Positions 17,066 through 26,600 are shown, counted from the stretch's first letter. The stretch: 64,000 nt of DNA from VFZP01 sp043755595 (GCA_043755595.1 JAYUSQ010000106.1:1-64000); one strand, 5' to 3'. The notes: generated by a model from the sequence alone, not told the origin. Numbers and translations: made by a program.

Positions 17066-17668
17066 GTGAAGAAAATGCTTGTCGGGGCCGCCATGGCGGC
17101 CATCTATTCTGGAATCGCTTTGGCTCAGGCTCCGGCTCCGACCAAGATTGCGACGATCCATATCCAGAACGCAATGGTAGGCACCAAGGAAGGCCAAAAG
17201 GCCGCTGCTGGGCTACAAGCTAAGGTGGAGCCGAGGCGCAAGGAGATCGAGGCTAAACAAGCCGAGATCACCACCAAGCAAGCCGAGGTGAACAAGAGCC
17301 GGAACACGATGGCGGAGGCGAAGCTTGCCAGCCTGCAACGCGATATCGATTCGCTGACTAAATCGCTTCAGCGCGATTCTCAGGACGCGCAGGAAGAGCT
17401 CCAACAGGAGCAGGACAAGGTTCTCAATGAACTTGGCCAGAAGATGATGGTGGTCATCGACAAGTATGCCCGTGACAACGGGTATGCGGTTGTGGTGGAC
17501 ACCAGCGCGCAACAGAGCCCGCTGCTCTGGGCGGCCAATGGCTTGGACATTACGAAAGAGATCGTCGACCTATACGACAAAAACGCTCCGGTTGTCGGCC
17601 CTGGGGCAGGTCCGGTGCCGGCGTCAATGGCGCCCGCCGGGCCGAAGAAGGCTGCGCCAGCTAAATAG
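17066..17668 (+). CDS. OmpH/Skp-family periplasmic chaperone
   Basis: GTG 17066 (KKMLVGAAMAAIYSG) gives a proper positively charged signal peptide; ATG 17075 would lose the lysines. The mature protein begins KIATIHIQNAMVGTKEGQKA, the OmpH strand-helix start. A long Lys/Glu/Gln-rich helical arm of about 90 residues follows, then VVIDKYARDNGYAVVVDTSA. Skp trimers hold unfolded outer-membrane proteins in the periplasm. The Pro/Ala-rich C-terminus is an extension. It probably shares a transcript with bamA. Confidence 0.92.
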   Translation: MKKMLVGAAMAAIYSGIALAQAPAPTKIATIHIQNAMVGTKEGQKAAAGLQAKVEPRRKEIEAKQAEITTKQAEVNKSRNTMAEAKLASLQRDIDSLTKSLQRDSQDAQEELQQEQDKVLNELGQKMMVVIDKYARDNGYAVVVDTSAQQSPLLWAANGLDITKEIVDLYDKNAPVVGPGAGPVPASMAPAGPKKAAPAK

Positions 17669-17692
17669 TTTCGCGCCGTTAATTCCGATTGT

Positions 17693-17752
17693 GAATTGAG
17701 CCCGCACAGAAGCCGTCTGGCACGCCCAGAATGCTCCTTGCGGGCTCAATTC
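17693..17752. terminator. Long inverted repeat after the skp-like gene
   Basis: GAATTGAGCCCGCA (17693-17706) and TGCGGGCTCAATTC (17739-17752) are perfect 14-base complements around a 32-base loop. The position right after the operon suggests a transcript end or RNA-stabilising hairpin. No clean T-run follows, so rho-independent termination is uncertain. Confidence 0.5.
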
Positions 17753-17889
17753 GTTGCCGGCCGATTTATTCTTTCCTTCCCGTCCTAAGGTGTGATAATC
17801 TTTACCGGACCGTACTCCCCACCAGCACCCACAAAAAGAGGGAGACTTGGCGTCATGCACAATACACATTTCACGATAGGGGCACGCAC

Positions 17890-18303
17890 ATGTTGAAAGA
17901 ATTTAAAGATTTCGCGATGAAGGGCAACGTCCTTGATATGGCCATCGGCATTATCATGGGCGGCGCGTTTGGCAAGATTATCGACTCGCTGGTGGCCGAA
18001 GTGATTATGCCGCCCATCGGGCTGATGCTGGGCGGTCTCAACTTCAAAGACCTGTTCATCAACCTGAAGGACGGCGCGGCATTTACGTCACTGGACGCAG
18101 CGCAAAAAGCGGGTGCGCCCGTGATTGCCTGGGGCTCATGGGTGATGACGGTGATCAACTTCGTCATCGTGGCTGCGGTCATGTTCATGCTGGTCAAGGC
18201 GATGAACGCCGCCAAGAAGGCGGAACCCGCGCCGGCGCCGCCACCCGCTCCTGCGAGCGAAGTGTTGTTGGGCGAAATCCGCGACCTACTGAAGGCCCGC
18301 TAA
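17890..18303 (+). CDS. mscL: Large-conductance mechanosensitive channel MscL
   Basis: From ATG 17890 (AGGGG upstream) the 137-residue product matches MscL throughout. It has an N-terminal helix MLKEFKDFAMKGNVLDMAIG, TM1 with IIMGGAFGKIIDSLV, a periplasmic loop, TM2 (VINFVIVAAVMFMLVKAMN) and a C-terminal bundle ending LLGEIRDLLK after an Ala/Pro linker. It opens under membrane tension to release solutes during osmotic downshock. An extended -10-like TGTGATAAT lies at 17791-17799 with no good -35, a weak promoter candidate. Confidence 0.95.
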   Translation: MLKEFKDFAMKGNVLDMAIGIIMGGAFGKIIDSLVAEVIMPPIGLMLGGLNFKDLFINLKDGAAFTSLDAAQKAGAPVIAWGSWVMTVINFVIVAAVMFMLVKAMNAAKKAEPAPAPPPAPASEVLLGEIRDLLKAR

Positions 18304-18320
18304 AAAGCGGGTTACTTCTT
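18296..18320 (+). terminator. Terminator overlapping the mscL stop codon
   Basis: CCCGCT-AAAA-AGCGGG (18296-18311) forms a tight stem and is followed by TTACTTCTT. It includes the last mscL codons and reaches the end of the convergent TlpA-like gene, a compact way to separate the two. Confidence 0.5.
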
Positions 18321-18884
18321 AACCGGAGGTTTAGCCGGGCCGGCGTTGCCACTGAGAAGTGCTTCCACTTCCTTCTGTAGCGCCGGCAGCGATTCGAAAA
18401 CATTGCCCGGGCCGCCCACATATTCCCAATCGTTCCGGATCATCCCGTTGGCGTCGATCAGAAACAGATGCGGCAACGCCACGCTGTTCGCGTTCTTCGG
18501 CGTGAGCTTCAAATAAGAAGCCATCACCTGGCCGCAATCGAACAGCACCGGAGTCTTCACCGAATTGGCGCCGACAAACGCTCGCACCGTGTTTGAGTTG
18601 TCCTCACTCGCCGGCACCACCGAAAGGATCGTCACCTTATCGGGATATTTCTGCCGGACTGTCTCCATGATTTTGTGAGAAGAGTTGCAAACCGGGCACG
18701 AAGTCTTGATGAAGTCCACCAGCACGACCTTGCCGCGATAGTCGCCCAGGTCGTGATAATTGATGTTGGAATCGGGCAAAGAAAAGCCAGGCGCACGGCG
18801 ATTGGAAAGCTCGCCCGCAGCCTCAACGGACATGGCGGCGGCGCCCAGCAAAATCACACCAGCCAAGTGAGAGGAAAAACGCAT
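18312..18884 (-). CDS. TlpA/AhpC-type thioredoxin-fold protein, exported
   Basis: The 190-residue protein starts with a signal peptide (MRFSSHLAGVILLGAAAMS). The fold starts at APGFSLPDSN, and its active site is FIKTSCPVCNSSH, a CPVC redox pair. SVVPASEDNSNTVRAF and the cis-Pro region ALPHLFLID match TlpA-like periplasmic reductases. It probably reduces disulphides of secreted or cytochrome proteins; the exact client is unknown. It converges on mscL and is divergent from the lgt-like gene 60 bases away. Confidence 0.85.
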   Translation of the reverse strand: MRFSSHLAGVILLGAAAMSVEAAGELSNRRAPGFSLPDSNINYHDLGDYRGKVVLVDFIKTSCPVCNSSHKIMETVRQKYPDKVTILSVVPASEDNSNTVRAFVGANSVKTPVLFDCGQVMASYLKLTPKNANSVALPHLFLIDANGMIRNDWEYVGGPGNVFESLPALQKEVEALLSGNAGPAKPPVKK

Positions 18885-18943
18885 TGTTTCAGGTTACCAT
18901 CCGGGATGAAGATTAGCGGTTCGGACATTCAGATAGACGCACT

Positions 18944-19702
18944 ATGATCCCGTACGTTACGTTGCCTCCGTTGTTCATTGGCAATCTGGCGATTCAGCCT
19001 TTCGCGCTCTTGGTGAGCCTGGGCGTCCTGACGGCGCATTTTCTACTGGTCGCGCGCGCCAAACGGATGGGCTTGCCCGGCGGGTGGGCGGCGGAGATGA
19101 GCCTGACCATGGTGGCCGCTGGATTCGCGGGCGCGATCTTTTTTAAGCTGCTGTATCGCCCGGAATTGTTGGCGGCGGTTTTGAGCGGCGCATGGGGGGA
19201 GGTGCGGCTTCCCGGCATATCGTCTTTCGGCGGGCTCTTCGGCGCGTTGGCCGGCGGCTTTGTCTATCTGCTGGCGCGAGGTGTGTCCGCGCCGGATCGC
19301 TTGCGCTATTTCGATGCGGTGGGATTTTCATTTCCCTTTGGCTTCGCATTTGGCCGGGCGGGATGCACGGTGACGCACGATCATCCGGGATTGCGCTCCG
19401 ATACAGGTTGGCTGACGGTTGCGTATCCGGACGGCGCCCGTTGGGATCTGGGGTTGCTGGAACTGCTGTTTCTGATGGCTGTGTGCGGCGCTTTTGTCTG
19501 GATGGATCGGGTGGCCAGGCCGCGCGGCTTCTACGTGGCGGCTATGTTGATGGTCTACGGTATGTTTCGAGTCGCACTGGACCGCTTGCATGTCGACCCG
19601 GTGCGCTATGCTGGCATCTCCGTCGACCAGTGGGCTGGCGCGTCCGCCGCGGCGATCGGATGTTTTTTCTGGTGGCGCGCGCGAGCCGCAAGGCCGCTAT
19701 AA
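18944..19702 (+). CDS. Prolipoprotein diacylglyceryl transferase-like membrane protein
   Basis: 252 residues with about seven hydrophobic segments. The central signature is FGFAFGRAGCTVTHDHPG, in the place of the GRxGNFxNxE motif of Lgt, with the arginine kept but Asn replaced by Cys and a HDHPG loop. Lgt attaches diacylglycerol to the lipobox cysteine of lipoproteins. The variant signature makes this a divergent Lgt or Lgt paralogue; I recall similar HDHPG forms annotated as Lgt in other phyla. An Lnt gene lies at 58924, so the lipoprotein pathway is represented. Confidence 0.75.
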   Translation: MIPYVTLPPLFIGNLAIQPFALLVSLGVLTAHFLLVARAKRMGLPGGWAAEMSLTMVAAGFAGAIFFKLLYRPELLAAVLSGAWGEVRLPGISSFGGLFGALAGGFVYLLARGVSAPDRLRYFDAVGFSFPFGFAFGRAGCTVTHDHPGLRSDTGWLTVAYPDGARWDLGLLELLFLMAVCGAFVWMDRVARPRGFYVAAMLMVYGMFRVALDRLHVDPVRYAGISVDQWAGASAAAIGCFFWWRARAARPL

Positions 19703-19727
19703 TAACTCTCTCTCTGGACGATACCTT

Positions 19728-22700
19728 ATGATCAGACTGCGGACCGCCTTTTTCGAACAGCGAGCGACGATCGTTTTAGTGGCCCTGCTGGCCGTTTTTC
19801 TTTTTTCCGGCCAGAACGCGAACTGCCGGTACCCGATCATTCAATCGGCCGATCTGTGCTGCGATTGCGATGCGCTGGTCAGTTGTCCGCCGGGCGGCAG
19901 TGGCGGCGTTTCGCCGGGCTTAACTGCGGTACCCGGTGGCGGCGGCAGGATCAATTTCGAAGCTAACGCCGGACAAGCGGACTCACGATTTTCGTTCGTG
20001 GCGCGCGGCGGTGGGATGTCTTTGTTTTTTGACGAAGCGGGCGAGGTGTCGCTTGATCTGCGTGATGCGTTGGGCGCGAGCGCAGGCGTGGTGAAGGCAA
20101 GTTTGGCCGGGGCGAAGTTGCACGTTGCCGCTGAAGCCGAAGAGCCGCTCTCCGGCCGCATCAACTATTTATTGGGCGACGATCCATCGAAGTGGATCCG
20201 CGACGTTCCCACCTTCGGCCGCCTTCGATACCGTTCGGTCTACCCCGGCATCGACTTGATCTACTACGGTTCGCAAGGGCGGCTGGAGCATGACTTCGTC
20301 GTCGCGCCGGGGGCCGATCCCCGGCAGATCCGCATGCGCTTGAGCGGCGTGGATTCGATGGATGTAGATGCAGAAGGCGACGCTTTGTTGCATGTCGGGA
20401 CGCGAACGGTGACGTGGAAGAAGCCGCTGCTATATCAATCGATCGCCGGCATGAGGCGGCGTGTTGAAGGACGTTATCGCGTGGAAAGCCAGTCCAGCTT
20501 GGGGTTTGAGGTTGGCGTGTACGATCCGAATCGCCCGCTGATCATCGACCCCGTTGTGATCTACTCGACGTACCTCGGCCGGGGCGGCAATGAAACCGCT
20601 TCGCGGCTGGCGATCGACAACAACGGCAACGTCTACATGACAGGTGTTTCAACCGACAACAGTTATCCCACCACGCCCGGAACTGGCGCGCTGACGCCTG
20701 CGCTGGCGCGGGGAAACATTGTCGTGACCAAGATGAATGCCGATGCGACGGAGTTGGTTTACTCGACGATCCTCGGCGGAACCGGCATCGATCTTGGCTT
20801 TGGCATCGCGGTCGATCCGCAAGGCGCCGCCTACATTACCGGTTCCACCAGCAGCGAGGATTTCCCGGTGACCGCCGGCGTAGTGCAACGGGTCTACGGC
20901 AAGCCGGTCGGCGAATTCGCCAGCACTCCGGGGTTGGGCGACTGTTTCATCACGCGCTTGAACTCGGCCGGCAACGCGATTTCGTTTTCCACTTATTTGG
21001 GCGGCACGGTGCTGGATGCTTGCTCGGCAATCGCGCTTGATCCGGCGGGCAACATCTACGTGACCGGCGGGACGAATTCAGCGAACTTCCCGTCGACCGA
21101 GGGGTCGTATCAGCGCTCCTTCCGTGGCGGGCGCGGCACGTTCGCGGCTCTCAAGAGCGCCGATGGCTTCGTCGCCAAGCTGAACAACAGCGCGACTAAG
21201 TTGATCTATGCCACGTTCCTTGGCGGCAATGGCGAGGATGCCGGCACTGCGATTGCGGTGGACGCCGCAGGCAATGCCTTCGTCACTGGCGCGACGAACT
21301 CAAGTTTTGGTTTCCCGCTTTCGGCCGCAGCGCCACAGACGCGATATGCCGGGTCAGGCGGCAACGTAACCGTTGGGCTGGGCGACGCCTTCGTGATCAA
21401 GCTGGATCCGGCCGGCGCGAATCTGATTTATGGAACGCTGCTGGGCGGCGCGCGTGACGACGTAGCGTTTGGCATCGCGGTCGGCAAGGATGGCGCGGCT
21501 TACATCACCGGCAGCACGCTGTCGCAGGATTTCCCGATTAGCGCCGTCGCACGCCAGGCCAACTATCGCGGCCAATCGGTGACCGCCGATTGGTTTGCAG
21601 GCGACGCGTTCGCGGCGAAGTTGAATCCGGCTGGCACGGCTTGGGAATATTCGACGTATCTGGGCGGCACCGCCGATGATCGCGGCACGGGCATCGTAGC
21701 GAACGACGACGGCAGCGCCTGGATCCTGGGTCACACGCTTTCGGTGGACTATTGGGTCACCGAAGACGCGACGCAACGCCGCTATGCAGGCGGCCGGACG
21801 AATGAGTTTTATAGTTCCGGCGATGTGTTCCTCAGCCATCTGAGTCCGAACGGCGGGAGCCTGCTGTTCTCTACGTATCTCGGCGGGCAGGGGAATGATT
21901 TCGCGATCGGAATTGCGTCAGACCCGAGGGGTTCGGTGTACGTCGCCGGCGGTACGTCGTCGCTGGATTTCCCCACGACGGCGGGTGTTTACCAACGCGC
22001 GTTTGGCACCGCGCAGGGGCTGTTCCTGCCGCTAGGCGATGTGTTCCTGGCGAAGTTCGGCGAGGCGGCGCTGATTGGCCCGAACGTAACGATCGCGGCG
22101 GCGGCCAGTGCGGCCAGTTACGACGGCTCTGTGGTTGCGCCGGGTGAAATTGTGGTTATCACGGGCACGGCGATCGGTCCGTCACCATTGGTTTCCGCTG
22201 CACCGGCCGATGGGTTTTTCCCCACAACGGTTTCGGGCACGCGCGTGTTGATTGGCGGCAAAGCGGCGCCGATCATCTATGCATCGGAGCGTCAGACCAG
22301 CGCCATTGTGCCGTGGGGTGTGATTGGGCCGACGGTTGAAATCGTGATCGAGTATCAGGGGGCGCGATCCAGAACGTTGACCCTGCCAGTGGCTTCGTCG
22401 GCGCCGGGATTTTTCTCGGCGAACGCATCCGGCCGCGGCCAGGCGGCGGCATTGAATCAGAATCTTTCAGTCAATTCGACGGCGAATCCTGCCGACCCTG
22501 GTTCAATCGTCGTGCTCTATGGCACGGGTGAAGGACGCACGGTTCCCGCTAGCGTCGATGGCAAGATCGCGTTCGAAGCGCCGTTCCCGCGGCCGGAACT
22601 GCCGGTAAATGTATCGATCGGCGGACAACGCGTCGACGTGCTTTATGCCGGCGCCGCGCCGGGACTAGTGGCGGGCGTGCTGCAACTGAACGTGCGCGTG

Positions 22701-22790
22701 CCGGAGGCGATCGCGGCGGGCAATCAAGCTGTGGTAGTGCGCATTGGCGAGCGCACGAGCCAGGCCGGCTTGACTATAGCGGTGAAGTAA
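19728..22790 (+). CDS. Large exported SBBP-repeat protein with a Solibacter-type C-terminal domain
   Basis: From ATG 19728 the product has 1020 residues. A signal or anchor segment (TIVLVALLAVFLFSG) is followed by a short Cys-rich stretch, then an N-terminal domain with GRINYLLGDDPSKW and GIDLIYYG. At least seven SBBP (beta-propeller-like) repeats follow, each with a YSTYLGG...A.D..G..Y.TG.T.S..FP pattern. From about residue 790 (VTIAAAASAASYDGSVVAPG) is the roughly 220-residue domain I know from Solibacter proteins (TIGR03437). A surface or secreted role is likely, function unknown. A TATAAT overlaps the lgt-like stop codon (19698-19703) but has no matching -35. Confidence 0.88.
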   Translation: MIRLRTAFFEQRATIVLVALLAVFLFSGQNANCRYPIIQSADLCCDCDALVSCPPGGSGGVSPGLTAVPGGGGRINFEANAGQADSRFSFVARGGGMSLFFDEAGEVSLDLRDALGASAGVVKASLAGAKLHVAAEAEEPLSGRINYLLGDDPSKWIRDVPTFGRLRYRSVYPGIDLIYYGSQGRLEHDFVVAPGADPRQIRMRLSGVDSMDVDAEGDALLHVGTRTVTWKKPLLYQSIAGMRRRVEGRYRVESQSSLGFEVGVYDPNRPLIIDPVVIYSTYLGRGGNETASRLAIDNNGNVYMTGVSTDNSYPTTPGTGALTPALARGNIVVTKMNADATELVYSTILGGTGIDLGFGIAVDPQGAAYITGSTSSEDFPVTAGVVQRVYGKPVGEFASTPGLGDCFITRLNSAGNAISFSTYLGGTVLDACSAIALDPAGNIYVTGGTNSANFPSTEGSYQRSFRGGRGTFAALKSADGFVAKLNNSATKLIYATFLGGNGEDAGTAIAVDAAGNAFVTGATNSSFGFPLSAAAPQTRYAGSGGNVTVGLGDAFVIKLDPAGANLIYGTLLGGARDDVAFGIAVGKDGAAYITGSTLSQDFPISAVARQANYRGQSVTADWFAGDAFAAKLNPAGTAWEYSTYLGGTADDRGTGIVANDDGSAWILGHTLSVDYWVTEDATQRRYAGGRTNEFYSSGDVFLSHLSPNGGSLLFSTYLGGQGNDFAIGIASDPRGSVYVAGGTSSLDFPTTAGVYQRAFGTAQGLFLPLGDVFLAKFGEAALIGPNVTIAAAASAASYDGSVVAPGEIVVITGTAIGPSPLVSAAPADGFFPTTVSGTRVLIGGKAAPIIYASERQTSAIVPWGVIGPTVEIVIEYQGARSRTLTLPVASSAPGFFSANASGRGQAAALNQNLSVNSTANPADPGSIVVLYGTGEGRTVPASVDGKIAFEAPFPRPELPVNVSIGGQRVDVLYAGAAPGLVAGVLQLNVRVPEAIAAGNQAVVVRIGERTSQAGLTIAVK

Positions 22791-22806
22791 CGGCTACAAT
22801 AAGGCG

Positions 22807-23180
22807 TTGCAGCGCGTCTACGCAGTTTTGCTTCTGGCCGCGATCAGCTTCCCGCCGATCTCGCCGCTGCTCGCTGCTGCGCCGTCTGAATCGCAACTAC
22901 CCGCGTGCTGCCGCCGTGACGGCAAGCATCATTGCTCGATGAAGGGCATGTCGGGGGCCAAGGCGGCTTCGCACGAAGTTCGCGGCATTAAGTCCAGTGC
23001 CCTATCTACCCCGATGGGAAGTCTGTCCCTGTGACAGCCAGTTTGTCAGCCGGAATGTCTGCGGTTTTAGTGTCGCCGGTCCTGAGTTATGCCTCACCGC
23101 TCGTACAGAGTGAGGCGCAGTACCGGATTTCTTACGCCCGGTCCTGTCAAAAACGCGGTCCTCCTTCTTTTCTCTCCTAG
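22807..23180 (+). pseudogene. Small exported Cys/His-rich protein, frameshifted
   Basis: TTG 22807 opens a signal peptide and then LPACCRRDGKHHCSM, a pattern I remember from small acidobacterial proteins that also contain a KCPxYP motif and end in a RISxxRSxxKRGPPS tail. Here that second half is in another frame: QCPIYPDGKSVPV (from 22995), then AQYRISYARSCQKRGPPSFL, ending at TAG 23178-23180. A one-base loss near 22992-22995 explains the switch. The Cys/His content suggests metal binding, unproven. Either a decayed gene or a sequencing error. Confidence 0.65.
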
Positions 23181-23241
23181 AGCTAACTCACCTCCTTGTC
23201 CCTGGAGCCCTGTGAAGGGCGCCTATGACTATTGATTTTGT

Positions 23242-23514
23242 TTGGAGAGAAATAAGGATAGTAATGCTGTTTTTTACAGATTCGGGCGAGGACTGCAAGA
23301 TGGAATTTCTGTTTGGCTTTACGAGGTCGGCCGGGAATTCCAAGGCGTTCTCGGGGCTTCCACGCTTCTGATTCAGGGCGAATCGGTGACGATCATCGGC
23401 GAACCGTTCTTGCTGACGTACAAGAAAGAAATGGAGAAACTGGCTCCCCGTTTCGAGATTTGGCTTGAGAGGTCACTCATCGAAGCGATCTGGAAATGGC
23501 GTTCCTCGCTCTGA
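23242..23514 (+). CDS. Hypothetical small protein
   Basis: A 90-residue frame from TTG 23242, with beta-like stretches (ISVWLYEVGREFQGVLG) followed by a helical, charged C-terminus (LTYKKEMEKLAPRFEIWL). No family is recognised. A GGAGAGAAATAAGGA-like purine run overlaps the start and makes the exact start unclear. Amino-acid composition looks like a real soluble protein, but the evidence is composition and length only. Confidence 0.4.
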   Translation: MERNKDSNAVFYRFGRGLQDGISVWLYEVGREFQGVLGASTLLIQGESVTIIGEPFLLTYKKEMEKLAPRFEIWLERSLIEAIWKWRSSL

Positions 23515-23581
23515 ATTCTCGCGGAACTCGCCGCCAGCCTATCCGTATCTAACTATAGACAGGGTTGGAGGCGACGAATCG

Positions 23582-23779
23582 ATGATCAAATTTCTTCTCT
23601 GGTGCATCCTCTTCATAGCGTGCTGGCCGCTGGCCTTGCTCGCGCTGATTCTCTATCCTTTCGTGTGGTTGCTGCTCTTGCCGTTCCGATTGGTTGGCAT
23701 TGCAGTCGGCGGCGTACTAGAGCTGGTGAAGGCCGTCCTATTCCTGCCAGCGCGGCTTCTGGGCTCCAAGCCCGCCTAA
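23582..23779 (+). CDS. Small membrane protein, unknown function
   Basis: 65 residues, almost entirely hydrophobic: MIKFLLWCILFIACWPLALL, then ILYPFVWLLLLPFRLVGIAV and an amphipathic tail. Two membrane helices are likely. A GGAGG lies about 11 bases before the ATG. No family is recognised; it precedes the foldase gene by about 110 bases. Confidence 0.6.
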   Translation: MIKFLLWCILFIACWPLALLALILYPFVWLLLLPFRLVGIAVGGVLELVKAVLFLPARLLGSKPA

Positions 23780-23888
23780 GCCCCGCGCTATAATGTAACG
23801 ACGTGCGCTTTCAAGTGGCGATTTCTCACGCCCGAAACCGCGCGTCGTTTCCTCATTGAATGAGGCAGTAGCTCAGGCAGGAGAAGTC

Positions 23889-25829
23889 ATGCTAGATCTG
23901 TTCCGTTCCCGCGACACGACCATGCGGTATTTGCTTATCGTGCTGCTGTCGCTGGTGGCGCTTTCGATGGTGATCACGCTCGTTCCAGGTTTCGGGAGTC
24001 CTTCCGATAGCGGGGCCGATGCAACGACGGTGGCTGACGTTTGCGGCGAGAAAGTCACCGCGCAGCATGTGGCGCAACTCGTCCAGATGCAGATTCGCAA
24101 CCGGGAAATGTCGCCGGAAGTGGCCGAACTGGCGGTACCGCAGATGGTGAACCAGATGGTCGGGGAAATGGCCACGTCCTGTCAAGCGAGCAAAATGGGT
24201 CTAGCTGCGTCCGACGCCGAAGTCGCCAACGGCATTCGCTTGCTGATTCCGGCGCTCTGGCAGAACGGTGAGTTTGCGGGCAAAGAGGCATACGCCAGTT
24301 ATCTGCAGCGGATGAACACGACGATCCCGCAGTTTGAAGCGCGGGTGCGGCAGAACGTCCTGCTTGAAAAGCTGCAAAGGGTGGCCTTCGATGGCATCAT
24401 CGTTTCGCCGAAGGAAGTAGAGTCCGAGTTCTTGAAGAAGAGCGAGAAGGCTCGCGTGGACGTCATCAAACTGGATGCCGAAGATATTCGCAAGACGATC
24501 ACGCCGGCCCGCGCCGAGCTTGAAGAAGATTACAAGCTCAACAAGGCGCGCTACATGCTGCCGCCACAGCTGTCGGCAACTTTGCTGGTGGCCGATGTCG
24601 AAAAGATGGGCGCCAATCTGAAGCCGGCCGATAGTGAACTCCAGGTTATCTACAACGCGCAGATCGATCGGTTCAAAACGCAAGACCGCGTCAAGACGCG
24701 CCACATTCTGATCAAATCCGACACCACGACTTCGAAGGACGACGACGCCAAGGCGAAGGCCAAGGCGCAGGAACTTCTCAACCAGATCAAAGCGGGCGGA
24801 GATTTTGCCGCCATCGCCAAAGCGAATTCGCAGGATCCCGGTTCCGGCTCCAAGGGCGGAGAACTGGACTTCTATCCGCGCGGCCAGTTGGACAAGGCCT
24901 ACGAAGAGGCGGCCTACGCGCTTGGTCCCAAGCAGACCAGCAACCTTGTGAAGTCGCAATTCGGATATCACATTATTCAGACGATTGAAAAAGAACTCGC
25001 TCGCACCAAGCCGTTTGAAGAAGCGAAGGCCGAACTCCTTACCGACTATCGCAAGAGCCAGTTGGTCGACAAGATTCCGCAGATCGTCGATCAGGCTCGC
25101 GCTGAGTTGCTCAAGTCGCCTGGGCAGGCTGAACAGATTGCGCAGAAATACGCGCTCGACATTCGCCGCATTGAAAAATGGACCGGGGGGGGAGATTTCC
25201 CTGGGATCGGCCGCTCGCAGGAACTGGACTTCGCCTTGGGCGCTCTGCAGAAGGGCGGCGTCACCGAGCCACTGGAACTGCCGAATAGCCGTATGGTTCT
25301 GGGCGTTCTGGACAGCATGTCGCCCGCTCGCGCTGGTGAATTGAGCGAAGTCGAAGATCGCGTTAAGGCCTCGGTGGTCGAAGCGAAAACCTTGAAAGCG
25401 AGCGAGGCGCTAGCCACTTCGCTCGACGCCAAGCTGAAGGCGAACGGCAACGATCTTAAGAAAGCCGCCGCCGAACTGAACCTCAAAGTGATCGATTCCG
25501 GCGATTTCGACCGCAGCGGCCAGATGCCGAATCTCACTGGAGCGTTTTTTGGCGAGCAGCCCTTTTCGAACCCCGTCGGCTTCGTCGCCTCCAAATTCCG
25601 CATCGGCGCCACGCTGTACTACTGGAAGATCACCAACCGTACGCAACCTTCGTTGGCTGGCCTGGACAAGGAACGCCAGATGCTCGTTGGGTTGATTCGT
25701 GAACGCAAGCTGCGTGAGCGGCGCGATCTGTTTGAAGAAGGGCTGGTGCGCCAATTGAAGGAGTCCGGCTCCATCACCATCAACGAAGAGGCGATCAAGC
25801 GCGTGGCCACGTCGTATCGCCGTAGCTAG
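23889..25829 (+). CDS. PpiD/SurA-type membrane-anchored peptidyl-prolyl isomerase foldase
   Basis: ATG 23889 has AGGAG at good distance and gives 646 residues; the open frame begins earlier at 23856. One N-terminal membrane anchor (YLLIVLLSLVALSMVITLV), then a SurA_N-like helical domain. The parvulin domain is about residues 270-370, with VKTRHILIKSD, GGDFAAIAKANSQDPGSGSKGGELDF and FGYHIIQ. A second divergent isomerase-like region follows. PpiD-type proteins sit on the inner membrane facing the periplasm and help newly exported proteins fold. Unlike E. coli PpiD, the parvulin motif residues look well kept. Confidence 0.88.
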   Translation: MLDLFRSRDTTMRYLLIVLLSLVALSMVITLVPGFGSPSDSGADATTVADVCGEKVTAQHVAQLVQMQIRNREMSPEVAELAVPQMVNQMVGEMATSCQASKMGLAASDAEVANGIRLLIPALWQNGEFAGKEAYASYLQRMNTTIPQFEARVRQNVLLEKLQRVAFDGIIVSPKEVESEFLKKSEKARVDVIKLDAEDIRKTITPARAELEEDYKLNKARYMLPPQLSATLLVADVEKMGANLKPADSELQVIYNAQIDRFKTQDRVKTRHILIKSDTTTSKDDDAKAKAKAQELLNQIKAGGDFAAIAKANSQDPGSGSKGGELDFYPRGQLDKAYEEAAYALGPKQTSNLVKSQFGYHIIQTIEKELARTKPFEEAKAELLTDYRKSQLVDKIPQIVDQARAELLKSPGQAEQIAQKYALDIRRIEKWTGGGDFPGIGRSQELDFALGALQKGGVTEPLELPNSRMVLGVLDSMSPARAGELSEVEDRVKASVVEAKTLKASEALATSLDAKLKANGNDLKKAAAELNLKVIDSGDFDRSGQMPNLTGAFFGEQPFSNPVGFVASKFRIGATLYYWKITNRTQPSLAGLDKERQMLVGLIRERKLRERRDLFEEGLVRQLKESGSITINEEAIKRVATSYRRS

Positions 25830-25862
25830 CCGCCTAAGTATCTGTAAAACATAAGTGTCTTA

Positions 25863-26600
25863 TTATGGGCGAGGCGAAATGGTGTAGTTCCATTCGCCGT
25901 GGAAGCTGTCGGGGAGCGGTTGGATGGCGGCGAATTCCTGCTTGCCGACCTTGACCCCTTTCGGGTACTTGGCCGTGTCGAGTTGGCTTTGAACGCGAAG
26001 ACCGATTCTCGTTGTGGTGGCGATCAGGTTGACGACGACCTCATGGCTCACCAGCGGTTTGCCGCGCCAATTCTTCGTGATGAAGGAAAACAGACGATGC
26101 TCGATTTTGTTCCATTTGCTGGTTCCGGGCGGGAAGTGGCAGACCGAGATCTCCAGTCCGGTTTCGTCGGCCAGTTTCTGTAACCCAGTTTCCACAACCG
26201 CACTCGCGATCCGTTGCTGCCTCCACCGTTGGCCGTAATCGGGAGTTGGCGGGCCTTGGGATACGCCTCGCGGCCCATCATGTTCCACCAGCGCCGGATA
26301 CACTCTCCACGGCGAACGCCGATGTGTCATGATCGGTGCCGACACCGACCCAGCCCGCATTCAGGCCCAGATCGTAAACTCCATAGAGCGTGTCTTTCTG
26401 CTTTTCAAAATCGTTCGGGATGCCAAATCGTGGTTGCCATTCTTATATTCCCCTAACCTGTTCCTTCTTTTTCGCGTCCACGGAAATCGTCGGCTGACCG
26501 TCCTTCAGGAGCGCCGTGGCCCGCGCATTGATAGCTTGGACTCTTACGAAGAGCGTTGGAGACGAACTATGCCCGCCTCGACAAGGTTTTGGAATCACAG
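25863..26600 (-). pseudogene. ISAzo13-family transposase remnant, several frameshifts
   Basis: Reading leftwards from about 26590, frames switch between QAINARATALLKDGQPTISV (then DAKKKE), YGVYDLGLNAGWVGVGTDHD, KARQLPITANGGGSNGSRVR and LADETGLEISVCHFPPGTSK, then HGEWNYTISPRP to the stop at 25863. These are consecutive blocks of one ISAzo13-type transposase. At least three frame changes and a stop make it inactive. The N-terminal third is missing. No terminal inverted repeats were identified. Confidence 0.82.
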
